Positions 49,001 to 61,000 of a stretch of 64,000 nucleotides of DNA are shown here, one piece after another. The position numbers and the translations under genes are program-made. The stretch's first letter is position 1. Every line of letters begins with the position of its first letter. Source of the DNA: Rhynchopus sp. YZ270_cl-10. Lineage: Eukaryota > Euglenozoa > Diplonemea > Diplonemida > Diplonemidae. The notes below the pieces were generated by a model. It saw only the letters and a program-made list of their open reading frames with translations. It was not told the DNA's origin and did no database searches. The stretch lies in NCBI GenBank assembly GCA_964035575.1, contig OZ037841.1, forward strand, positions 682,001 through 746,000, written 5' to 3'.

Positions 49001-52000
49001 CGCAGGCGCCACACAGCGGCACACCCAGTCCCCGAGGGCCGACGCACGGGTGTCGTGGTCCACGCAGGTCTGCCCCTTCGCAAGGCACGTCACACCGTTC
49101 AGGTCGCACTCGTCCACAACGCAGGCGGCTGCGTGCACCAAGCCCTCTCCAGTCCCGACAGTGCAGAGGCATGACCAGTCCGACAGACTCGTTGGCGAGG
49201 TGTCGTGGTCCACGCACTTCTGCCCAGCAGAAGTGCAGGTGTGCACTGAGCCACTCTGCGCACAGGTCTCGCACCGCACCTCACACTCGTCCAACACACA
49301 GGCCGCACGCCCCTCTTTTGTCTGTGCACCTGTAAGTGGGGCAAGGCAGCGGCAGTGCCACGTCGCGTCCTCCTCGACACACATCTGGCCCGCTCCACAG
49401 GCATCCGCATGCGTTGCGCAGAGCGTCTGCCTTTCGCAGTCCGTTGATGCACGTCCCATTGCGGGCGCACCCGCTCCTGTTGCCCCACCTGCTCCTGCTC
49501 CCGACCCTCCCGCTCCCAGGCCCACGCCACCAGCACACTGGCACAGCCAGTTCCCAAGCTGCGACGCCACTCCCTGCTGAGGGTCGAGACAGGTCTGTCC
49601 AGCAGCAGCACAGACAGCGTCACCGTTGAGCCCCCCAGGCGCCCATGAGGCAGGAGCAGCACACTCGTCAACAACACAGACAGCAGGCTCGCTGCGCCCT
49701 GCGGTTCCGGTGTACGGGTACATGCACTCGCACACCCAGTCCCCACGCACCGTGTTATCGGGGTCGACGCAGTGCTGCACCTTTGCACCGGCAGTATCGC
49801 GCACAGCCTCGCAGATGTGTCTGTTTGTGGCAGAGGCACATTCGTCGTCACGGCACACTGCCACTGCCGCCACCTGCTGCCCAACAGCAGGCGCACTGCA
49901 GGCGCACACCCAGTCCCGCAGGCTGTGCACAGCTGTGTTCGGGTCCTCGCAGGTCTGCCCCGCCACCGCGCATGTGTGTGTCATCGACCCGGGCAGCGTC
50001 GCACACGACGCACACGCCGCACGGCACTCGTCAAGCGTGCACACCGCCGCCGCCTGTGCCCCCACAAGCCCCATCTGCGGGGCCACACAGCGGCACTGCC
50101 AGTCCCCGTCGACCGCAGGGTTCGGGTCCACACAGGTCTGCCCCGCAGCCGTGCACACGTCTGCCTTGGCAGCGTCCACGCATTCCCCCTTGTACACGCA
50201 GGACGCAGCCTTCCCCACAGCAGACCCCGTCGCAGGTGCCATGCAGTCGCACGTCCAGTCGCCCTGCACATTCGCCGACAGGTCGTGGTCGCGGCAGAGC
50301 TGTCCCGCGGCCGTGCACGTCGGCTCGTGCAGCACGCATTCGTCAAACGTGCACGCAGCCGCCCCAGCCACCTTGCGTCCCACAGCCGGCGCGTGGCAGG
50401 TGCAGAACCAGTCGTCCAGCGAGTCCGGCGCAATGTTCGGGTCCTCGCACGTCTGCTCTGCAGCAACGCACACCTTCGCTGCGTCCGTCCCACACTCGTT
50501 CAACGTGCACACGGCCGCCGCAGCACGCGCGTACGTGTCCGACCCCGCACACTTGCAGCGCCAGTCCGACATCCCCGTCACAGGGTTCTTGCTCCCCTCA
50601 ACACAGGTCTGACCTGCAAGTGTGCACAGCGACCCGGCCCCCTGGTTCGCACACGTCCCACACGTAGCCTCACACTCGTCAAGCTCGCACACTGTCGCCC
50701 CACCCTTCTTCGAAGGGCCCGTCTGCGGCGCAATGCACTCACACGACCCCTCAAGCATAATGTTCGCAGCGTCCGGCACACAGGCCTGCCCAAGAGACGT
50801 GCACTGCTCCCCGTGCATCGCACACCACGACATCGGCGGCAGCAGGCAGTTCGCAGGCATCCCCGTCCCACGGCGCAGCTCCTTCTGCCCCACGCACACG
50901 CACGTCCAGTCCCCGCGGCTCAGTGAGTCTGTGTTCGGGTCCTCACACACCTGCCCTGCTGCAGTGCACACAGAGGACACCGCAGGCGCAGCACACTCGT
51001 CCAGCAGGCACGTAGACACACGGCCAGTCGCCTTCCCAAGCGATGGAGCCGGGCACTCGCACTGCCAGTCCCCCATCCCCCCGATCACACGTGTGTTCGG
51101 GTCTGTGCAGCGCTGCCCCGCAGCCCCGCACACTGCAGCAAGGCGGCCGTTGTTCAGCGCACACTCGTCCACGTGGCACGACGCCACTGCCGCTGCCGCA
51201 CTCCCGGTCTGCTCCCCAGGGCACACACACAACCAGTCCTTCACGTTTGCAACAGACGTCGACGTCTCCTTGCAGCGCTGTCCCGCGTGCTCACACACGT
51301 TCCCGTCCCCCTTGTCTGCACACGTCGGGCACACTGCCACACACTCGTCCAGCACACACGTTGCCTTTGCCGCGTGCCTGCTCACACCTGTCGCAGGGGC
51401 CACACACTCGCACACCCAGTCCCCCTCCAGCGCCGGGTTCGGGTCGTAGCACGTCTGCCCCACCTGTGTGCACACCTCAGACACGTCCGCCCGCTCGCAC
51501 TCTCCGACGTACGAGCACACTGCCACTCCTGCCGTCTGTGCACCTGTTGCTGGTGCAGGGCACACGCACTCCCAGTCCCCCGACGTGCCAACCATGTTCT
51601 TGTCCACGCAGAGCTGCCCTGCCGCAAGGCACACCGTCCCGTGCGCCTCGCACTCGTTCACCACACACTGCGTCGCTGCCCCAAGCTTTGCCGGCCCGCT
51701 TGCAGGTGACACACACACGCAGCTCCAGTCCCCGCTGCTTGCTGTGCGTGTGTCTGGGTCCACGCAGCGCTGCCCTGCCTCTGTGCAGAGGTTCGACACA
51801 GCAACAGCTGACCCTGAGGACGACGATGCCACAGGACACTGCTGGCGCGCACCCGCAACACACTTCGGGTCCGTCTGCCCTGCAGACAGCACACACCACG
51901 CACCCTCAGCCGAGTGGTCTGGGTTGCAGCACCCCGCAAGACACTTCGAGGACACACCAGGCCCGTACACATTCGCAGCCGCACCAATCAACGACGCTGC

Positions 52001-55000
52001 CTCAACCTGCCACCCACACTCACACGCACACCCGTCCACAGAGAGACGCGGGGTTGTCAGGTGGTGGCAGGTGCGGGCCCCAAAGTTGCTGACCTCCATG
52101 CACTCGTCCTGCTGGCACACAGCCACGTTTGCAACAGCAGAGGGTGCACCAGATCCGCACACACACATCCAGTCGCGCGTGCTTGTCGGTGCCGTGTTCG
52201 GGTCCGTGCATGTCTGCCCGTTCCGCGTGCACATGTTCCCGCCCCCGTTGTCCGCGCAGGTCAGGCACTGCTCCGTGCACTCGTCCAGCGTGCACGTCGC
52301 CGCAGCTGCAACCGCAAACACCGACCCCTGCGGGCAGTGGCACTCCCAGTCGCCCTTGCCCGGCGACGTCGGGACAGGGTCGATGCACACCTGTCCATGC
52401 TTCTCGCACTCGTGGAAGTTGTCGCCAATGCTGCACTCGTTCTCCATGCACACTGCTGGCGACGCAACCGCAGTCCCAGTCGACGGCATCGGGCATGTGC
52501 ACATCCAGTCCCCGAGCGACGACGCCAGTTTGTTCGGGTCCGCACACGTCTGTCCAGGTCCGCAGTCGTGTCCCTGCACAGTACACTCGTCCACAAGGCA
52601 CTGTGGCACACCCTGCGTCGTCCGCCCAGCAGCAGGCGCACGGCACAAACATTCCCAGTCCCCAAGCGAGCGGGCGTCCGTGTTCGTGTCTGTGCACGTC
52701 GTTCCCCCCGCAGCACACACACTGCTGGGACACGGCCCCGACGCATCACACACCTCTGCACACTCGTCCACCAGGCACACTGCGGGCTTCCCCTGAGCAG
52801 ACCCCTTTGCATTCTTGCTGCTCCCACCCTCGCACAAGCACAGCCAGTCACCAACAGACCCCGCATCCGTATTCGGGTCCGTGCACGTCTGCCCAGCGCT
52901 CGCACACACATCCCCACCGCACGTCGGGCACGTCTCCACACACTCGTCCAGCACACACGTCGCAGGCGCTCCCTGCACAGACACACCACGTGCCGGTGTC
53001 ACACATTCGCACTCCCATGTGTTCTTCCGTGTCACGTCCGGGTCGTAGCAGCCCTGGCGAGCCGCTGTGCACACACGACGAATCGTCTCGATCTTGCACT
53101 CACTTGCAGGCTCGTTGCAATGCGCAGCGGACACCGGTCCCAGCGCCGTCGTCGCAGTCGAGTTGTGCAGACAGACACACTCCCACGTCCCCACAGTCGA
53201 CATGTCCGTGTCACGGCACAGCTGTCCCTCGTCCGCACACGCCGCACCTGCAGCCCCTGTCCGGCACTCGTCCATCACACACGTCGCTGCAGCAGCGGTC
53301 ATGAACCCTGTTGCCGGTGATGCACACTCGCACCGCCAGTCGCCTGTCACGTCCCAGTCGTGGTCCACACACACCTGCACCACACCACCGCTGCTGGCAG
53401 CCGCACACACACCCGCCTTGGCAGCATCCGCGCACTCGTCTTCCTCGCAGCGGGCCACGTGGCCGTGTGCCGTACGGTTGCTCGGTGCAGCACACGTGCA
53501 CGTCCAGTCACCAAGCGCATCCGTGTCCGGGTCCTCGCACGTCTGCCCCGCCTCCTCGCACAGGTTCGTTTCCACACCATTCACCATGCGCACCGCAGTC
53601 GCAACCCCGACCACAGCACACTCGTCCACAGCACACGCCGCAGGCTCCTTGCTGCGCCCCACACGCTCGTTCGGCGGAGGGCAATAGCACTTCCAGAACC
53701 CCTCCAGCGACAGGTCCTCATCTGAACAGGTCTGCCCAACAGCCGTGCACACGTGCCCGTAGAGGGTGCACTCGTCCACAACACACGCCGCAGGTCCTGC
53801 GACAGCTGTGCCTCCCCACGGGGCCACACACGCACATGTCCAGTCCCCAAGCGACAGTGCAGACCGGTCGGGGTCCGAGCACACCTGCCCCTTTTCCGCA
53901 CACGTCTTCTCGTGGAAGGTGCACTCGTCCGTCTGGCACTTGGCCGCCGCAGCCGTCCCACGCCCAACACTCGGCGCACGGCACTCGCACCGCCAGTCCC
54001 CAAGCGCACTGTTGTCCGGGTCGACGCAGTCCTGCTCCGCAGCCGTGCACGTCGACGCATGCAGCTCACACTCGTTCACCATGCACACAGCCGCAGCACC
54101 AACCTTCGTCCCGCTCATCGGCGCCGTGCAGCGGCACTCCCACGAGTTCACCCCACTCACAGGGCTTGTGTCCAGGTCCACGCACACCTGGTTTGCACGC
54201 GAGCAAGTGTCCCCAGCACACGTCGAGCACGCATCCGCACACTCGTCCAGCACACACACTGCAGGCCCAGCCGTCACAGGCAGCCCGTGGCTCGGCTGTG
54301 TGCACACACAGCGCCAGTCCAGCAGTACCGTCACGTCGGGGTCCTCGCACGTCTGCCCACGGCTCTCGCACACACTCGCCACCGCATGGTCCTCGCACTC
54401 CCCAACATGCACGCACGCTGCCGACGCCCCTACCGCCTTCTGCGTCGCAGGTGCCACACAACGGCACTCCCAGTCACCCAGCGACCCAGCACTGCGGTCG
54501 GGGTCCGTGCAGGTCTGCCCGTGCCCCGTGCAGACATGGCCGTGCTCCCTGCACTCGTCCTGCTCGCAGGATGCAGCCGCCGCAATCGCACTCCCCTTGC
54601 GTGGCGCCACACACTCGCAGCGCCAGTCCCCAAGCGAGGCTGCGCCCTGTGCCGTGTCCACGCAGTGCTGCTGCACACTTGCACAGACGTGCCCGTGCGC
54701 CACACACTCGTCCACAGGGCAGTCCGCTACATTCGCAACAGCCACCATTGTCGACGGCGGGGCACACAGACACTCCCAGTCCCCAAGGCCGTTCATCGAC
54801 GGGTTCGGGTCCACGCACACCTGCTGCGCACCACGGCACACGTCCTTCTCGCACGTCGCACATGTCGCCTCACACTCGTCCAGCGCGCACTGCCCCACAG
54901 CCGCCCCAACCGCACTGCCCACAGCCGGCGTACGGCAGCGACACTCCCATGTGTCCGGCGCCAGGTGGTCGGTGTCGACACAGTCCTGCGGCGGGCTTGC

Positions 55001-58000
55001 CCCCTCGCACGTCTGGCGGTGTGCGTTGCACTCGTCCACTGTGCACACCGCCACTCCGGCACGCTGCGTCGCTGTGCTTGGCAGCGCACACACACATTCC
55101 CAGTCGTTCGCCAGAGTTGCGTCGGGGTCCACACAGGTCTGCGCAGTTCCTGCTGCCGCTGTGCACACTGCCCCGTGGATCGTGCACTCGTCAAGCGTGC
55201 ACTGCACGACAGGCGCACCCGTGTGCGTTCCGTGCTGCGGCGGAGGGCACACGCATTCAAAGTCGTGCAGGCTGCCGACGTGGCTGTCGTGGCAGAGCTG
55301 CCCGTGGTCCGCACACACCGCCCCGTTCACAACACCTGCGTACTGCTCGCTGCACTCGTCCACGCTGCACACAGCCAGTGCACCGCGTGCCGCAAAGTCG
55401 GTGAACGGTGCTCCACAGCGGCACTCCCAGTCCCCTGTCGACCGTGCGTCTGTGTTCACGTCCAGGCAGGTCTGTCCTTCCGTGGCGCACAGGTTCCCAC
55501 CCCCTGTGTCTGCGCATGTCGGGCACTGCACCTTGCACTCGTCCAGCACACACGACACCACAGCAGACCCGACACTCACCCCCGCACCCACAGAGCACTC
55601 GCAGTACCAGTCCCCATCAGTGTGGTGGTCAGGGTCCACACAGACCTGTCCCTCCGCAGCACAAGCGTTCCCGGTCCCCTTGTCGGCACACGTCGGGCAC
55701 CGCGCCGCACACTCGTTCAGCATACACGTGCCTGCAGCCGCCTGCACGGCCGTTCCGGTGCTCGGTGGCGGGCAGCGGCACTCCCAGTCCCCCTCCACGA
55801 GCGGGTCTGGGTCCACGCAGTCCTGGCCTGCCGCAGCACACGCAGCCACAGATGGTGAAGTCGTGTCCGCACACTCATCCGTCATGCACACGTCGACTGC
55901 CGCCGCAGTGTGGCTCGCTGTGCTCGGGAGGGCACATTTGCACACCCAGTCAAGCACATGCTTCGGGTCCTTGCTCATGTCCTCACACGTCTGCTGTGCA
56001 GCAGAGCACACTGTCCCCGCACAGGTCCCGCACGTCGCCACACACTCATCCAGCTCGCACACTGCCGCACCCCCGACACCTGGCGTCCCCACCGCAGGAG
56101 CACGGCACTTGCACACCCAGTCCGACAGACGCGACGTGTCAGGGTCCTCGCAGTCCTGGTCGTGCAGCTCACACACAGGCGTCGACCCCGGCGCCGCACG
56201 AGCACAGCTTGCACACGTCGCCACACACTCATCAAGCGTGCACACTGCAAGCGACATGACAGCTCCGGTAGCAGAGTTGTACGGCGCAATGCAGTGGCAC
56301 TCCCAGTCCCCCACAGCTGCAGACGGGTCCACGCAGTGCTGACCTGCTGCCGAACACACAAAGTTGTCCTTGCACTCCTCCGTCGGCTGGCAGTCCGCAG
56401 CACGCGCCACCCCGGGAAGTCCGCGGTCGGGCGCAACGCACTCGCACAGCCACGTCCCATGTGCGTGCTTGTCTGCGTCCGTGCACTGCTGGCCCACGTT
56501 CATGCACACCTCCCCGTGCGTCTTGCACTCGTCCTCCTCACACGTTGCGTTCCCTGCCGTCGCCGACCCCACCGTAGGCGACACACACTCGCACCGCCAG
56601 TCATCCTTCTTCTCCAGGTCCGGGTCGTAGCAGATCTGCCCCAGCGTGCACACAATCCCCTCGCACTCGTCTGTCTCGCAGCGAGCCGCCGCAGCCACCG
56701 CAGTCGTGTGCGACGGTGCTGCACACAGGCAGCGCCAGTTCCCTGTCTGCGAGGCTGCCTTGTTCGGGTCTTCGCACGTCTGGCCCGCCGCCGTGCAGGT
56801 GTGCGAACCCCCTGCTGTCTTCTGCGCGCACGTGGGGCACACCACAACGCACTCGTCCACCTCGCACCGGGCCACAGGCGCCGCCAGGTTCGTCCCCACT
56901 GCAGGCGCCACACACTTGCACATCCAGTCCCCAAGGCTCGCGCTTGTTGCCACAGGGTCCTCGCAAATCTGACCGGCCTCTGTGCACACGTTCGTCGAGT
57001 TCTCAACCGCACACGTCGGGCACACCTCCACACACTCGTCCAGCACGCACGCCGCCGCCCCACCCTGCTGCGACACATGCGGCGCAGGCCCAGTCGTGCA
57101 CTCGCACACCCATGTGTCCGGCTGCCCCTTTGCTGCGTCCACACACTTCTGTCCCACTGTGCTGCACACCGCCCCGTGCGTCACGCACTCGTCCTCCTCG
57201 CACACTGCCACCTGCTGCATACCGGGCTGTCCTGTGCGCGGCAGCACGCACTCGCACCGCCAGTCGTCCAGCGTCTTCATGTCGGGGTCCACACACCGCT
57301 GCTGCACGTCCGTGCACACGTTGTTCTGCGCGTTCGGCACACCTGCAACAGGCGCACGGCGTGGGCGGCCACCATCCTGCGGCACCTGTCCTGAAGGCAT
57401 GCAGAACTGCTCAAGGCCACCTGCGCCCGCACCACCCGACTGCTGGCACTGCGGCTTGTCCTTGTTGTACAAGTCGAGAGCATCCACAACACACCAGTCC
57501 GCACGTGCCTTCGTAGGGTTGCAGCAACCCCCCGTGCACGCACCCTGTCCCTGCCCCATGTCCCAGCCACACTCGCACAGGCATCCATCCTCAGTGTAGC
57601 GCGGCAGGTGCTGGCACTGCACCGCCCCAGACCGCTCCACACACTCGTCCTTCCCGTCCGTGCACGCAGGGACAACAGGTGTCGCCACAGCAGTCTTCGT
57701 GCTTGGCGCAGGGCACTTACACATCCAGTCCCCCAGGTTGGTGTGGCTTGGCGCCGGGTCCTCGCAGATCTGCCCCGCAGCCGTGCACACGTTTCCAGTT
57801 CCCGTGTCCGCACATGTCGGACACTGCACTACGCACTCGTCCAGCACACACACAGCAACAGCGTGGCGCACAGCAGTGCCCGTCCCCGGCGCAGCACAGT
57901 GGCACTCCCAGTTCCCGTGTACCGTCGTGTCAGGGTCAACACAGGTCTGGTGCGCGTCCTCGCACACAGCCGCAATCACCGGGTCTTCACACTCGTTGTC

Positions 58001-61000
58001 CTCACACACAGCCGCAGCAGCAACCGCAGACGTGTTCGACGGCGGCGGGCACACACACTGCCACGTCCCAGCCGTGTGGTGGTCCTTGTCGAGACAGGCC
58101 TGTCCCGCAGACACACACACCTGCTCCTTCGTCCGGCACTCGTCCTCCTCACACACCGCCACCGCAGTCAGCGCCGTCCCCACCTGCGGGTCCACGCAGT
58201 GGCACTCCCAGTCGCTCACCGTCGTCAGCGACCGTTCCACACACGTCTGTCCCGCCTTCTCGCACACGTTCCCAGCGCCACCGGGCTTGTCCGCACACGT
58301 CGGGCACTGCGCCTTGCACTCGTCCAGCTCACACACGGCCACTGCCATTGTCTGCGTGCCTGTGAGCGGCGCCTTGCATACACAACGCCAGTCGCGTACG
58401 CTTGTGTACGACACGTCCATGTCCTCGCATGTCTGCTCTGCCTCCTCGCACACATGCGCACCGTTCGCCGCAGTCCGCGCACAGGTCGGGCACACCGCAA
58501 CACACTCGTCAAGCACACAGTCTGCAGGCATGTTCGGTGCGGTCACACTCCCCGTCTTGAGCACAGCGGGTGGGATACACGTACACTCAACCTTCGCATC
58601 CTTCGTCGCTCCACCCGTCGTGCACGCCTGTCCAACACCGTGGCAGATCGCACCGTGCTCCTCGCAGTCGCCTGGAGGGTCCTTGCACACTGCCGCACCC
58701 ATCGTCCCCGGCGTCCCTGTTGCGGGCGGCACACACTCACACTTCCACGAGTCGGGTGCCGTCTTCGCTGCGTCCACACAGGTCTGTCCCACAGACGTGC
58801 AGGTCCGGCTGTGCAGGGTGCACTCGTCGTAGTCACAGTCCGGAGACGCCTTCATCAGCGCAGACGCTGTGCTTGGGAGAGGACACACGCACGTCCAGGT
58901 GTCCGGTGTCTTCTGGTCTGCGTCCACACACGTCTGCGGCGTGCCCCCAGCAGCCGCACACACCTTCGCGTTCTTCCCCCCGTCCACAGTGCACTCGTCC
59001 ACAAGCGGCTCGGGTGTCGGTGCAGGTGTTGGCCCCGGTGTCGCAGGTGCGTCCGTCGCAGGCGCGTCAGTCGGCGGTGCGCCTGTCGGCGGCGCCAGCG
59101 ACGCCGGTGGGCGTGTTGCGGGCGCAGCGGTCTCAGGGAGCGGTGTTGGCGGCGCCAGTGTCGACGGCGATCCCGTCGCAGGCGCGTCCGTCGGCGGCAG
59201 CATCACGCAGTCCCCGGTACCCCACTTGCACTGCGGGTTTGTTGCACACTTGTCTGCCGTGCAAAGGTCGTAGCACATCGACCCCTCGCACGCACCCTTC
59301 GCAGCGTCCCACACACAGGCGTCGTCATCCTCGCACGCAGACTGCCCAGAGGACGACAGGTCCGCACAGGACGCAGCCACAGCCCCACCAACCAGCACCT
59401 TCCCAAACGTGCTAGTCTTGTCGCAGAGGCGGTCCAGCACATCCAACTTCAGGTTGTCCAGCTCAACGTTCACAAAGTGTGCGTCGCGCGGGTCGCTGAT
59501 CAGCGGCTTCAGCTTCGCCTCTGCGTTCTCGTCTGCAAACGTGTGCTTCTTGAAGCGGCGGATCACCACACCCAACACTGTCACGTCCTCGTCACGCAGC
59601 TTCGCCTGCCCCTCCAGCAGCGACGTCTTGTAGCGCGGCTTCCACTTCGGGTCTGCGTACTTCCCACACCCCTTCGAGCACGCGTCCCCGTCGTAGTCCG
59701 TCAGCCCACCATCCGCAACAATCACCACAATGTGCTTCCTCCACGCAGGGCTCTGCGAGGGCAGGAAGGTGTGGTCCGCCACGTCGTTCATTGCGTCGTG
59801 CAGGTACGTCCACTGCGACTGGTAGTTGTCCTCGTGCCAGTCCAGGTCACCGTTCAGCTCCGCACGGTTCCCAGACAGCAGACCATCGGTGCACTCACCC
59901 ACCTTGCATCCCATCGGGTGGTCCTCGTCCGGGCGTGCGTCCGCCTTCGAGAACTGGATGAAGGTAATGCGCAGGCCCGGTGAGTTCTTTGCAATAGCCG
60001 CACCCACCTTGTGGTCGTCACCCGTCAGCGGCACAGTCTTGAGCCAGTCACGCATCATCTCAATCATCGCGTAGAATCCGTGTGAGTGTGAACCAAAGCG
60101 TCTGCGCATCGAACCAGACCCGTCCAGGATGAAGGCCACGTCCAGCCCATCGCACTCATCCAGGGCCGGCGTCGTGCAGTACGACGCCTGCCCGCTTGCG
60201 TGGTGCCACTTGCAGTCCGCGTCGTTACTGCAGTCGCAGCGCTGTGTGTGCTTGCTGCACGTCTTCGGCAAACACGACGACGACGTCGCATCCCACATGC
60301 ACTTGTCATCAGCGTCGCACGGAGTCTTGTCCGTGTGCTTCTTCGCGCACTCCGTCTTCGCACAGCCGTCCGTCTTCATGTGGCACTTCGGGTTCTTGTC
60401 GCACTTCTTCTCGTCAGGGAGCCCCGCACACTCATCCTCCGTGCACTTCCCGCCTACCCAGTCGCACACATCCTTCTTCTCGCAGTCCTGCTGCGTCCCG
60501 TGCGCACACTTGTCCTCCGTGCAGAAGTCCACCACCACCGCAGGCGGGGCTGTCGGCACCGTCCCCACAGGTGGACGCCACGTGCAGTCCGTCCTGTCCT
60601 CGCACCGCGTCTGTGTGTCCTGCAGACACTTCTTCACCGTGCACGTCTTGTCATTCGCAAACGTGCACACGTCCACCACACAGTAGTCCGGGTCTCCCGC
60701 AGGCGGCGTGCACGGCGTTGGCACTGTCGCAGACGTACCCAGACACGTGTCCTTGTCCTTCACGTCTTGGCACGGATCCGTCACGCAGGCGTCCTTCCCC
60801 CAGATCACGTCCCAGAGACACGTGTCGTCCTTCTCGCACGCTGCCTTGTCCTTGTCTGTACAACCCTTTGCCGGCGCACACACCTTCCCAGCCCACGTGC
60901 ACCCCGCCTTCGTGCACGTGTCCTGGTCGCAGTGGGGGAAGCACACAGAATCCGCACACTGACCCGCAGACGCGTCCCACGCACACCCTGTGTCCAGCTC

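Larger units (their letters stand above)
48025..59000 (-). repeat. Coding array of EGF-like DEC repeats
   Basis: About 11 kb codes for some 70 or more repeats with six Cys each. Two sorts are seen: the plain DEC...C..AGQ form and a CPTC form with an extra Cys pair (CVAVCPTCADKGDGNVC). The second sort recurs irregularly. Seven or eight further repeats follow in the next two exons. The plus strand is open over long stretches only because of this composition. Confidence 0.85.

Noticed and set aside
53311-56342. Several 280-860 aa plus-strand frames opposite the giant gene
   Set aside because: They are shadows of the Cys-repeat array; composition is His/Ser/Thr-rich strings with the array's periodicity and no independent domain.
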